Below are positions 15,498 through 22,231 of a stretch of 22,231 nucleotides of DNA, one piece after another. The translations under genes and the position numbers were made by a program. This DNA is from JASHZA01 sp035624865 (GTDB taxonomy: Bacteria > Desulfobacterota > Binatia > Binatales > Binataceae), in NCBI GenBank assembly GCA_035624865.1, contig DASPQS010000221.1, forward strand, positions 1 through 22,231, given 5' to 3'. How positions within the stretch are numbered: the first letter of the stretch is position 1; every line of letters starts with the position of its first letter. Below the pieces are notes generated by a model. It was not told the DNA's origin. It did no database searches and was given only the letters and a program-made list of their open reading frames with translations.

Positions 15498-16907
15498 ATG
15501 GATCAAACCTTCCTTAAGCTTCGCACCTTCGGAGAACTGAAGCGCGCCGGCTATCAATCGCTGCCGGTCCGGCTGGAGATGCGCAACAATCTGCTCACGC
15601 GCCTGCGCAACAACGAACGGGTTCTGCCCGGGATCGTCGGCTACGACGACACCGTCCTGCCGGAAATCGAAAACGGCATCCTGGCGGGTCATCACATGAT
15701 TCTGCTGGGGGAGCGCGGCCAGGCGAAGTCACGCATTATCCGCGCGCTCGCGCTATTGCTCGACGATTACGCCGCGGCGGTCGAGGGCTGCGAGATCAAC
15801 GACGATCCGTATGCGCCGATTTGCCAGCGCTGCCGCAAACTGCTGGCCGACAAGGGCGACGCGGCGCCGATTAGCTGGATTGCCCGCGAGCATCGCTACG
15901 CCGAGAAACTGGCGACGCCCGATGTTTCGGTCGCCGATCTGATCGGCGAGATCGATCCGATCAAGGTGGCCGAAGGGCGCTATCTTGCCGACGAGGAGAC
16001 CATCCACTACGGCCTCATCCCGCGCACCAATCGCGGCATCTTCGCGATCAATGAACTTCCCGACCTCACCGAGAAAGTCCAGGTCGGCCTGTTCAACCTG
16101 ATGGAGGAGAAGGACGTCCAGATCAAGGGCTACAAGATTCGGCTGCCGGTCGATCTGGTGTTCGTCGCGAGTGCGAACCCCGAGGACTACACCTCGCGCG
16201 GACGGATTATCACCCCGCTGAAGGATCGCTTCGACCTCCAGATACGGACGCATTACCCCAAAACGCTCGAGCACGAGATCGCGATCATGGAGCAGGAATG
16301 CAGCTATCCGCTGCGTTCGGAGACGCCGCTGCGGATCGCGCAGTTCCTCAAGGAAATACTCGCCCAGATCACGTTTGAGGCGCGGGCCTCCAATGAGATC
16401 AACCAGGCCTCGGGCGTGTCGGTGCGCGTGACCATCAACAATTTCGAGTCGGTCATCTCGAACGCCGAGAAGCGCGCCGTGCGCAACGGCGACAGCGAGA
16501 TCGCGCCGCGCTTGTCCGACCTGCATTCACTCTACGCTTCCACCGCGGGCAAGCTCGAACTCGAGTACGTGGGCGAGGACAAAAAAGAGGACGACCTGAT
16601 CGAGCGGCTGGTCAACCGCGCGGTCCTGAAGATTTTCGACCGCTATCTGAAGCTCGACGATTTGAAGGGCGTGATTACCTACTTTGAGGAGGGCTGGGGC
16701 GTCGAAGTCTCCGACAGTTCCCCCGCCTCGGACTACATGGATGCGCTGCGCGAAGTGCCGGGGCTGCGCGATGCGGTCGACCAGCTCGGCACCTTCGAGA
16801 CCCCGGGCCTGATGGCGACGGCGAGCGAATTCATCTTCGAGGGCCTCCATCTCCATCAGAAACTGAACAAGGAACGGCAGGGCGGACGCTTCTCTTATCA
16901 CGCCTGA
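15498..16907 (+). CDS. MoxR/ChlI-like AAA+ ATPase
   Basis: 469 residues from ATG at 15498. Walker A is GERGQAKS (71-78). The Walker B-like strand reads GIFAINELPDL, with Asn185-Glu186 where most AAA+ proteins have Asp-Glu; from memory this Asn is usual in this subgroup. Sensor-1 Asn227 sits in VFVASANPEDYTSRGRI, followed by PLKDRFD. Between Walker A and B, C98, C109 and C112 (ICQRC) form a possible metal-binding insertion. The C-terminal part (about 270-469) is helical and ends in EGLHLHQKLN. The family resembles the magnesium-chelatase I subunit and MoxR ATPases, which remodel partner proteins together with VWA proteins; the next gene, 15 bases away, is a VWA protein. No bacteriochlorophyll or cobalamin genes are near, so chelatase activity is unlikely. 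Confidence 0.88.
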   Translation: MDQTFLKLRTFGELKRAGYQSLPVRLEMRNNLLTRLRNNERVLPGIVGYDDTVLPEIENGILAGHHMILLGERGQAKSRIIRALALLLDDYAAAVEGCEINDDPYAPICQRCRKLLADKGDAAPISWIAREHRYAEKLATPDVSVADLIGEIDPIKVAEGRYLADEETIHYGLIPRTNRGIFAINELPDLTEKVQVGLFNLMEEKDVQIKGYKIRLPVDLVFVASANPEDYTSRGRIITPLKDRFDLQIRTHYPKTLEHEIAIMEQECSYPLRSETPLRIAQFLKEILAQITFEARASNEINQASGVSVRVTINNFESVISNAEKRAVRNGDSEIAPRLSDLHSLYASTAGKLELEYVGEDKKEDDLIERLVNRAVLKIFDRYLKLDDLKGVITYFEEGWGVEVSDSSPASDYMDALREVPGLRDAVDQLGTFETPGLMATASEFIFEGLHLHQKLNKERQGGRFSYHA

Positions 16908-16922
16908 GGTAATGGCCGCGCA

Positions 16923-18515
16923 ATGGTAACCACGCGCTACACGCAGTGGGACGGCACCCAGAAGCTCAGGCTCGACGCCGACAAGGTTTTCGAGAAGCTC
17001 GCCGAGTACCTGTCGTACACCGACGACGTCCGCCAGGCGCTGGACTGGATGATGCGCCAGGGGATGGATTTCGACGGCGTCAAGGTGCAGGGGCTCGAGG
17101 AATTCCTCGAACAGTTGCGCCAGGAGATGCGCCAACGCTACCGCGACTTCAATCTGCGCAACGCGCTCACCGATATGGAGCGGCGACTCGAGGATATCCT
17201 GAACCGCGAGCGGCAGACGCTCGAACAGATGCGCGCTCAGAAGCCGGGAACCGAAGAGAAAGAACGCCAGTTGAGCCGTATTCCGCGCCGTCTCTCCGAA
17301 GCGCTGCGCAAGCTCGAAGGCTACGAGTTCGAGGATCCGCAGGCCAAAGCCGACTTCGACGAATTACTGGCCGAGTACGAGGATATCCGCGACCTCGAGA
17401 ATTTTCGCGATCGCTTCGGACATATGTTCCATGGGCCGAAGAGCCTGAACTACGAGCAGTCGCTCGAGCTCATGCGCGAAATGGATCGGATGCGCCAGCT
17501 CGAGCAGGACCTGATGCAGGGCAACTTCGAGACGATCTCGATGGAGGACCTGAAGGACCTGCTGGGCCAGCAGGCGCATCAGGACTTCCAAAACCTGCGC
17601 CAGGTCGTGCTCCTGCTGCAAAACTCCGGGTACATGACGCAGAAGGGCGACCATATGCAGTTGTCGCCCAAGGGCGTGCGCCGGATCGGGCAACTGGCGC
17701 TGCGCGACATTTACCAGGGTCTGCTCAAGGATCGCGCGGGCTCTCATGTCACCGACCATCGCGGCATCACCGAGATGCGCCCTGACGAGGTCAAGCCCTA
17801 CAGCTACGGCGATCCGCTCAACCTGAATCTGGTCGCCACACTGAAGCACGCGCTCGCGCGCAAACCCGGGGTACCGCTCGAGCTCGATCCCGGCGACTTC
17901 GTGATCTACGAAAACGACTTCGGCACTTCGTCGTCAACCGTGCTGTGCCTCGACATGTCGTGGTCGATGAGCTGGGAGGGCAGATTCGCCGCGGCGAAGA
18001 AGGTTGCGCTGGCGCTCGAGACGCTGATTCGTGCAAAGTTCCCGCGTGATTTTTTCTCGATTGTGGGCTTTTTTACGCGGGCGGTCGAACTGAAGCTCAA
18101 GGACCTGCCCGAAGCTTCCTGGAACATGGGCGACCCCTTCACGAATCTTCAGGATGGACTCAGGCTCGCTTCCGATCTGCTCGGGCGTCATCCCTCGCGC
18201 AACCCGCATATCATCGTCATCACCGACGGGCAGCCGACGGCATACTTCCTGAACAAGCGGCTCTATTGCGAATGGCCGTTGTCGTTCGGCGGAATCAGCA
18301 TGCGCGCGGCGCAGGAGACCCTGAAGGAGGTCGAGCGCGTCACCCGCAAGGGCATCACGATCAACACCTTCATGCTCGACGACTCGCCAAGCCTGCGCGC
18401 CTTTGTGGAGAAGATGACCCAGATTAATCGCGGGCGCGCGCTCTATACTCGCCCCGATCATCTGGGCGAGTACATGCTGGTCGATTATCTGTCGAAGAAG
18501 CGCAAAAAGGCCTGA
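16923..18515 (+). CDS. VWA-domain protein, partner of the MoxR/ChlI-like ATPase
   Basis: 530 residues. The N-terminal two-thirds (about 15-265) is charged and helical, with predicted coiled coil around 58-125 and 165-200 (EEFLEQLRQEMRQRYRDF is an example). The C-terminal VWA domain (about 330-515) has a complete metal-ion-dependent adhesion site: DMSWS (D344, S346, S348), T407 in DPFTNLQDGL and D435 in ITDGQPT. There is no signal peptide, so it should act in the cytoplasm. The layout recalls ViaA of the RavA-ViaA pair and ChlD-type subunits, in which the VWA protein carries the client or metal. The gene ends the long plus-strand run and converges on the peptidase gene 12 bases away. The client is unknown. 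Confidence 0.88.
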   Translation: MVTTRYTQWDGTQKLRLDADKVFEKLAEYLSYTDDVRQALDWMMRQGMDFDGVKVQGLEEFLEQLRQEMRQRYRDFNLRNALTDMERRLEDILNRERQTLEQMRAQKPGTEEKERQLSRIPRRLSEALRKLEGYEFEDPQAKADFDELLAEYEDIRDLENFRDRFGHMFHGPKSLNYEQSLELMREMDRMRQLEQDLMQGNFETISMEDLKDLLGQQAHQDFQNLRQVVLLLQNSGYMTQKGDHMQLSPKGVRRIGQLALRDIYQGLLKDRAGSHVTDHRGITEMRPDEVKPYSYGDPLNLNLVATLKHALARKPGVPLELDPGDFVIYENDFGTSSSTVLCLDMSWSMSWEGRFAAAKKVALALETLIRAKFPRDFFSIVGFFTRAVELKLKDLPEASWNMGDPFTNLQDGLRLASDLLGRHPSRNPHIIVITDGQPTAYFLNKRLYCEWPLSFGGISMRAAQETLKEVERVTRKGITINTFMLDDSPSLRAFVEKMTQINRGRALYTRPDHLGEYMLVDYLSKKRKKA

Positions 18516-18527
18516 AGCCTGCCACGC

Positions 18528-19331
18528 CTATTTCGGGGCCGAGTCGGGGTTGTCCGGCGCGACCGATTCGTTCAGCGCGTCCTGTACCGACTGCGAATCT
18601 TCCTGCCGATTCCATTCCGCGAGATGCCAGCCCTGTTTGAAGGCTGCCACGCGTTGCGCCGACGAGCCATGCTTGCCGGCTCCGCTACCGCCTCCGGCGC
18701 CGTATTCGTCGCCCGTCATCGTCCAGTAGGGCGTCAGGTCGGTCGCGCGGATCTTGAGCTTCTGCAGCGTGAAACCGGCGAAACGATCGGCTTCGAGCTC
18801 CTTGATCTCGCTGGGGACGCCCGCACGCGACGAATCGGAGTCGCGATGGTACTCGTGGCCCGCTTCATGCGCGAAGATGGCCCACAGCATCGGCGCGATC
18901 ACTTCGGGGTCGTTCACATCGAGCCGCATGGCCATCAGCATGCCCATCGCGGTCATATTGTAGAAGATGCATCCGCCGGCAGCCGCGTGCGGCTGCTCGA
19001 GGGCAACGGTCTGGTAGACCGAGAAATCGGTGCCCCACAATTCATTGATCCGGCCGACGATCGTCTGGATCGCGGGCGCGGCCGGCAGCGCCATCTCGCC
19101 GCACACCGACGTGGCCTTGCCGTCGGTGGCGCGGGCGGACCCGGGCGTCGGTGTTGGGGCAACCGAGTGCTCTTCCGAACCGCTGCGATTGATTACTTCC
19201 CAGTCGTCCTGCGCGTACGCGATCGCGGCGCTGCCCGTTGCCACTATCGCCGCCAAGGCGGCGGCAATGGCCGGCATTCGGCCGCGGATGCCTTTCCGCA
19301 GGGTCCCGCGCATCAAATCAGACCGGCGCAT
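18528..19331 (-). CDS. Secreted M48-like zinc metallopeptidase
   Basis: 267 residues from ATG at 19331; Met7 and Met19 are alternatives, and none has a clear ribosome binding site. Residues 14-40 form a signal peptide (basic KGIRGR, then PAIAAALAAIVATGSAAIAYA) with likely cleavage before QDDW. The zinc site is HEAGH (155-159) in an IFAHEAGHEYHRD helix. The third ligand is probably E178 in KELEADRFAG, matching the ExxAD pattern of M48-like peptidases. HGSSAQRVAAF (221-231) resembles the HPS..R segment of that clan. C77 and C121 may form a disulfide. It should be periplasmic. A physiological substrate cannot be read from sequence. It lies 87 bases downstream of the hydrolase gene on the same strand. 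Confidence 0.8.
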   Translation of the reverse strand: MRRSDLMRGTLRKGIRGRMPAIAAALAAIVATGSAAIAYAQDDWEVINRSGSEEHSVAPTPTPGSARATDGKATSVCGEMALPAAPAIQTIVGRINELWGTDFSVYQTVALEQPHAAAGGCIFYNMTAMGMLMAMRLDVNDPEVIAPMLWAIFAHEAGHEYHRDSDSSRAGVPSEIKELEADRFAGFTLQKLKIRATDLTPYWTMTGDEYGAGGGSGAGKHGSSAQRVAAFKQGWHLAEWNRQEDSQSVQDALNESVAPDNPDSAPK

Positions 19332-19337
19332 TTATAA

Positions 19338-19366
19338 ATCGCATCGTATTGCCGTGTGAGTGTCAA
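19338..19366 (-). promoter_or_regulatory. Candidate promoter for the metallopeptidase gene
   Basis: On the minus strand a perfect -35 TTGACA (19361-19366) is followed after 17 bases by TGCGAT (19338-19343), a poor -10 matching three of six bases. Transcription would begin almost at the ATG at 19331, giving a leaderless message or favouring Met7 or Met19 as the start. It may also be chance. Confidence 0.3.
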
Positions 19367-19418
19367 GGCGGAATTCCGGCTTGCGCAACGCGCGGAGCCG
19401 CGTTGTTCCGCGCTGTCG

Positions 19419-20441
19419 CTATCTTACGGAATCGCGATTCCAGTGTGGCGCAGCGTCAATAGGGGGGGCGGTGGTGGCGTGGACCGCTGCCATCTTCACC
19501 GGTGTAGGCGGCGCGCTCCATACTCCGCCGATATTGCGCAATACGATCTCGCCGGCCTCGTTGCCGGAGGCGGCGATCAACCGCCGGACCGGCTCGTCCG
19601 CCGGCTCCCTGGAGAGCCGGAACGTTCCCCAGTGAATCGGTATCAGATAGCGCGCGCCGGTCTCCTTGAACATCGCCCAAACCTGCTCGGGGTCGGCGTG
19701 GTTCCAAATCCACGGATCGTAAGCGCCGATCGAAAAGGCCGCAACTTCGGGGGGATGGTTGTGCAGCGCCGCAAAAAGGCCGGTCCAGGCGCTGTCGCAT
19801 GCGAGCAGCATCCGCACGCCGTTTTTTTCCAGCACGTAACTGTTGTAACCATAATCGCGCCCGTACGGCGGCCAGCGCTTGCCCCAATGGCGCGCGCCCA
19901 TGGCGGTAACGGTCAGGCCGTCGACGACGGTTTTGTCGCCCCATCCGAGTTCGCGTACGTCGTTGAAACCCAACGGGCGGATGAGTGCGCCGCAGCCGGT
20001 GCATGCGATCACCACCGCGGTTTTGGGCAGCGCCTCGAGCGAGGGCACGTCCAGATGGTCCATATGGGCGTGCGTAATCAGGATTAAGTCGAGCGCCGGC
20101 AATTCCTCGGGCTTGAGCGGAGCGGGGGTCAGGCGATGGGGTCCGATCGTGAAAAGCGAAGCGAACGAAAGTCCCACCCGTGAGAAGAAGGTCGGGTCGC
20201 TGATCACCCTGACTCCGAAGTAGTTCATCAACAGCGTGGCGTGGCCCAGGTTGGCGATTGTCACAGTGCTGGCCGGCCATTGCGCGGGTTGCAGTCGCGG
20301 CTGCCGTTTCGCCGAGCCGTCGTCCGGGGCAGCGCTGCGGAGAAACACCGGCGCCAGAATTATCGCGGCGCCCAACAGCAGAACCGGCACGGCGTACCGC
20401 GCCAATCGCGCCATTGTGGTAACTCGCCGCGATCGCATCAT
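19419..20441 (-). CDS. Membrane-anchored metallo-beta-lactamase-fold hydrolase (UlaG/NAPE-PLD-like)
   Basis: 340 residues. The first ATG overlaps the upstream stop as ATGA; Met2 or Met10 are also possible. Residues 14-34 (RYAVPVLLLGAAIILAPVFL) form an N-terminal anchor, which places the domain in the periplasm. The metal ligands are all present: HAHMDH (H124, H126, D128, H129), H185 in MGARHWGKRW, D216 in LLACDSAW and H270 in PIHWGTF. NLGHATLLM and ISDPTF near the start of the fold are typical of the COG2220 branch, which includes NAPE-PLD phospholipases and UlaG lactonase. A lipid or phosphodiester substrate is possible but unproven. It is coupled to a lipoprotein and a methyltransferase gene upstream. 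Confidence 0.88.
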   Translation of the reverse strand: MMRSRRVTTMARLARYAVPVLLLGAAIILAPVFLRSAAPDDGSAKRQPRLQPAQWPASTVTIANLGHATLLMNYFGVRVISDPTFFSRVGLSFASLFTIGPHRLTPAPLKPEELPALDLILITHAHMDHLDVPSLEALPKTAVVIACTGCGALIRPLGFNDVRELGWGDKTVVDGLTVTAMGARHWGKRWPPYGRDYGYNSYVLEKNGVRMLLACDSAWTGLFAALHNHPPEVAAFSIGAYDPWIWNHADPEQVWAMFKETGARYLIPIHWGTFRLSREPADEPVRRLIAASGNEAGEIVLRNIGGVWSAPPTPVKMAAVHATTAPPIDAAPHWNRDSVR

Positions 20442-21115
20442 CCGCTTGGAGGCGGCGGAAAGCAGGGCAGCCTGCTCGCCACCACGTATTGGTAAACGCG
20501 ACCGTTCCAGCTGAAAGTCCCCATTCCCGAACCGAAGTCAACCGTCAGCGCAACCAGCCGATCCTGTTCGACTTCGCTTTGCGGCTCGTTGGCGGCGTAG
20601 GCGAGGTAACTGCTGCCGGTTGGAGGGAGTTCCCCGGATATTGGGGGCGTAAAATTCATCTGCATGAAATTGACCGCCGTGCGCCAACCGCCCGGGCCAG
20701 TATCCTTGTCGGGCACCGGCGCCCACTGCGGTTCGTCGGGCGATCCGCCCAGACGCAGTTCCCTGTATTCCGGCGCACCCGATGTGTTCTTGCGTATCTC
20801 GATGACGCCGGGAATCTCGAGGTCGAGCTCGTCACAGCGCTCCTCGCGATCGACTTCGTCCTCCTGCGGATGATTCGGATCCACCGAGTTGCGCGACGCG
20901 TTGCTCTGATGAGCCGACATCGTCGCAGCCTCCGCCAGGTTGACGACGCCGGAGCCAACTGCCTCGACCGCCTGTACGCCCAAGGGCGCAAGCTGAAGCG
21001 CGGCGGCCCAGCATCCGCAGGTTCCAAGCGCCAGGGCGGCCGCTCCCGCAACCAGGGCAAGCCGCATCAGGGAAAACTTTGGCTTCAGCAGCGCGATACC
21101 TGCAAAATCCCTCAT
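20438..21115 (-). CDS. Unrecognised exported protein, probable lipoprotein
   Basis: 225 residues from the ATG overlapping the upstream gene as ATGA; Met17 is an alternative start nearer the signal peptide. Residues 17-35 (MRLALVAGAAALALGTCGC) form a signal peptide. Cys33 follows Leu30-Gly-Thr, an imperfect lipobox, so lipidation is likely but not certain. A hydrophobic, glycine-containing stretch (APLGVQAVEAVGSGVVNLAEAA, 43-64) comes next, then a charged region with CDELDLEIPGVIEIRKN. The second half has WAPVPD, GGWRTAVNFMQMNF and WNGRVYQYVV, ending in a proline-rich tail. I do not recognise a family. Its coupling to a methyltransferase and a periplasmic hydrolase suggests a shared envelope role. 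Confidence 0.65.
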   Translation of the reverse strand: MRDFAGIALLKPKFSLMRLALVAGAAALALGTCGCWAAALQLAPLGVQAVEAVGSGVVNLAEAATMSAHQSNASRNSVDPNHPQEDEVDREERCDELDLEIPGVIEIRKNTSGAPEYRELRLGGSPDEPQWAPVPDKDTGPGGWRTAVNFMQMNFTPPISGELPPTGSSYLAYAANEPQSEVEQDRLVALTVDFGSGMGTFSWNGRVYQYVVASRLPCFPPPPSG

Positions 21116-22110
21116 TTTTTCCGGCCGATCACCAGCGAGGACGTAAACGGTGGCGTCGGCAGCGGGTCATGGTGGACATCACGGAAACCAGCGGCGCGGA
21201 GCCATTCGCTGACCTCACTAAAACTGTAGTCCCGGCCACGGGTGGTTAATAGCAGGTAGAGCGAAAAAATTGCTCCGGCGGCGGGCTCGGTCAACTCGGG
21301 ATTCATGATGTGATCCTTGATCACGAGCAAGCCATCCGGACTAAGCACGCGAAAGCATTTACCAACCAGGGCTGCGTTGGTCGCTTCATCCTCGCTGTGG
21401 ATTATGTTCGACATGAAGACTACGTCGGCCGGTCCGGGTAGTTCAGCTTCGCGATAGTCGACTGCGCGCAGCTCGATACGCTCGAGCGCCCACGGAGCGT
21501 GCTCGCCGATAATCCGTCGCGCAACCTCAAGTGTCGCTGGAAGATCATAGATTGCGCCCCGCGCCTGCGGATTGACCCGCAAAAACTCGACCAGGTAGGT
21601 GCCGGGACCGCCGCCAAGATCGACAATCGAGTGCGCGAAGCCGAGGTCTAGATGCTTGGCGGTGTAGACCGCATCGCCGCGGGCCCGCACTAGGCTGTCC
21701 ATAGCGCGGATAAAACGCGCGGTCTCCTCGGGATGCGACTGATACATATCGGGCGCTCGCGCGGGCTCGCCCGAGCGAATTGATTGCTCGAGACGACCCC
21801 AGATTTCCCATAGCGCCCCGTCGAAAAGGATCATGCCGCCGAGATATTCCGGCGAACTCTCGATGAGCATCCGGCGCGAGGATGCGGTTAGCGCGTATTT
21901 TTTGCCGGTGAGGCTGAGAATCTCGAGGGCGGCCAGCGCGTTAGCCAGCAGCATCGTGGCTCGCGAGTCGCAGCCGAGCGCGTGAGCGAGGGCAGAAGCC
22001 TCGCATTCGCCGTCCTTCAGGGCTTCGAACAGGCCCAGCTTTAGTGCGATTTGAATCGCCCGCGCTTCGGCGTGCCCGCCGGCGAGTCCTGCGAGACGGG
22101 TGAAGTCCAT
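21112..22110 (-). CDS. SAM-dependent O-methyltransferase, family 2 (acetylserotonin/ubiE-type fold)
   Basis: 332 residues from ATG at 22110; an in-frame TTG at 22113 precedes it and no ribosome binding site is clear. Residues about 10-80 form the winged-helix dimerisation domain (QIALKLGLFEAL, ALAALEILSLTGKKYALT). The Rossmann-like catalytic domain has motif I VDLGGGPG (163-170), YDLPATLEVAR (188-198), a VDYREAELPGPADVVF segment, and SNIIHSEDE (234-242). H238 in that segment matches the catalytic histidine of plant-type O-methyltransferases. Relatives methylate hydroxyls of small aromatic or polyketide-like molecules or precursors of pigments and quinones. It is first in a unit of three genes joined by ATGA overlaps. 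Substrate unknown. Confidence 0.9.
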   Translation of the reverse strand: MDFTRLAGLAGGHAEARAIQIALKLGLFEALKDGECEASALAHALGCDSRATMLLANALAALEILSLTGKKYALTASSRRMLIESSPEYLGGMILFDGALWEIWGRLEQSIRSGEPARAPDMYQSHPEETARFIRAMDSLVRARGDAVYTAKHLDLGFAHSIVDLGGGPGTYLVEFLRVNPQARGAIYDLPATLEVARRIIGEHAPWALERIELRAVDYREAELPGPADVVFMSNIIHSEDEATNAALVGKCFRVLSPDGLLVIKDHIMNPELTEPAAGAIFSLYLLLTTRGRDYSFSEVSEWLRAAGFRDVHHDPLPTPPFTSSLVIGRKK

Positions 22111-22231
22111 CAAGGGACGACCGGGCGAGATCCGCAGTCCTTTTCTTGCGGCAGACGGTCAAGCCCTCGTTGGTGCATGCGCGGTTGTCGATAAAAGTTC
22201 AACTAGCGGATGAAGTCCTCGGTTATGTAAA

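Noticed and set aside
16912..16929. Five-codon mini-ORF (ATG to TAA) overlapping the VWA start
   Set aside because: The possible ribosome binding run GAGGT ends one base before this ATG, too close to work, so it more likely serves the VWA ATG at 16923.
15498..18515. Magnesium or cobalt chelatase subunits
   Set aside because: No bacteriochlorophyll or cobalamin genes and no large H/CobN-type subunit are nearby. The AAA+/VWA features fit the wider MoxR-VWA group equally well.
18505..18530. Possible bidirectional terminator between the VWA and peptidase genes
   Set aside because: The only stem is AGGC/GCCT of four base pairs with no T-tract on either strand.
22111..22231. Promoter or gene start at the right edge
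   Set aside because: TTGACC and TTGAAC occur on the minus strand, but no -10 stands at proper spacing, and no coding frame is supported in the last 120 bases.

Overview
The window is GC-rich bacterial chromosome with dense, tightly packed genes and frequent GTG or TTG starts. The gene set (IHF-beta next to rpsA, an endonuclease-type MutL, a fused chorismate mutase/prephenate dehydratase, an F420-type Ddn-family protein) suggests a Gram-negative, deltaproteobacteria-like lineage. A candidate phylum such as Binatota is an inference from gene order and flavour; the sequence alone does not prove it. No tRNA, rRNA, insertion sequence, CRISPR array or prophage was seen.

Layout. (1) Positions 1-1756 hold a possible metal/membrane locus. 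A minus-strand HMA_2-type protein runs off the left edge. Across a ~400-bp divergent gap, the plus strand carries a one-anchor membrane protein resembling DUF5132/PacL-like P-type-ATPase companions and a small basic-head/acidic-tail protein. (2) 1950-2767 is a two-gene unit: a Ddn-family (F420-type) oxidoreductase and an ArsC arsenate reductase with all catalytic residues. (3) 2980-4665 encodes a secreted protein with an Ig-like choice-of-anchor-D domain and seven Kelch blades. (4) 4734-4922 (minus) is rpmB, divergent from mutL.

(5) 5111-18515 is a ~13.4-kb run of twelve plus-strand genes with gaps of at most about 50 bp and many overlaps: mutL, miaA, accA, pheA, a HisC-type aminotransferase, tyrA, cmk, rpsA, ihfB, a HIT hydrolase, a MoxR/ChlI-like AAA+ ATPase and a VWA protein. 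It joins mismatch repair, tRNA modification, fatty-acid initiation, phenylalanine/tyrosine synthesis, nucleotide and translation functions, and ends with an AAA+/VWA pair of unknown target. aroA, which often lies between tyrA and cmk, is absent.

(6) 18528-22110 is all minus strand: an O-methyltransferase, an unrecognised probable lipoprotein and a membrane-anchored metallo-beta-lactamase-fold hydrolase, joined by two ATGA overlaps. After an 87-bp gap comes a secreted HEXXH metallopeptidase, convergent with the VWA gene.

The best candidates for undescribed biology are the HMA_2/one-anchor/charged-tail locus at the left end, the AAA+/VWA pair, and the coupled methyltransferase-lipoprotein-hydrolase unit at the right end.
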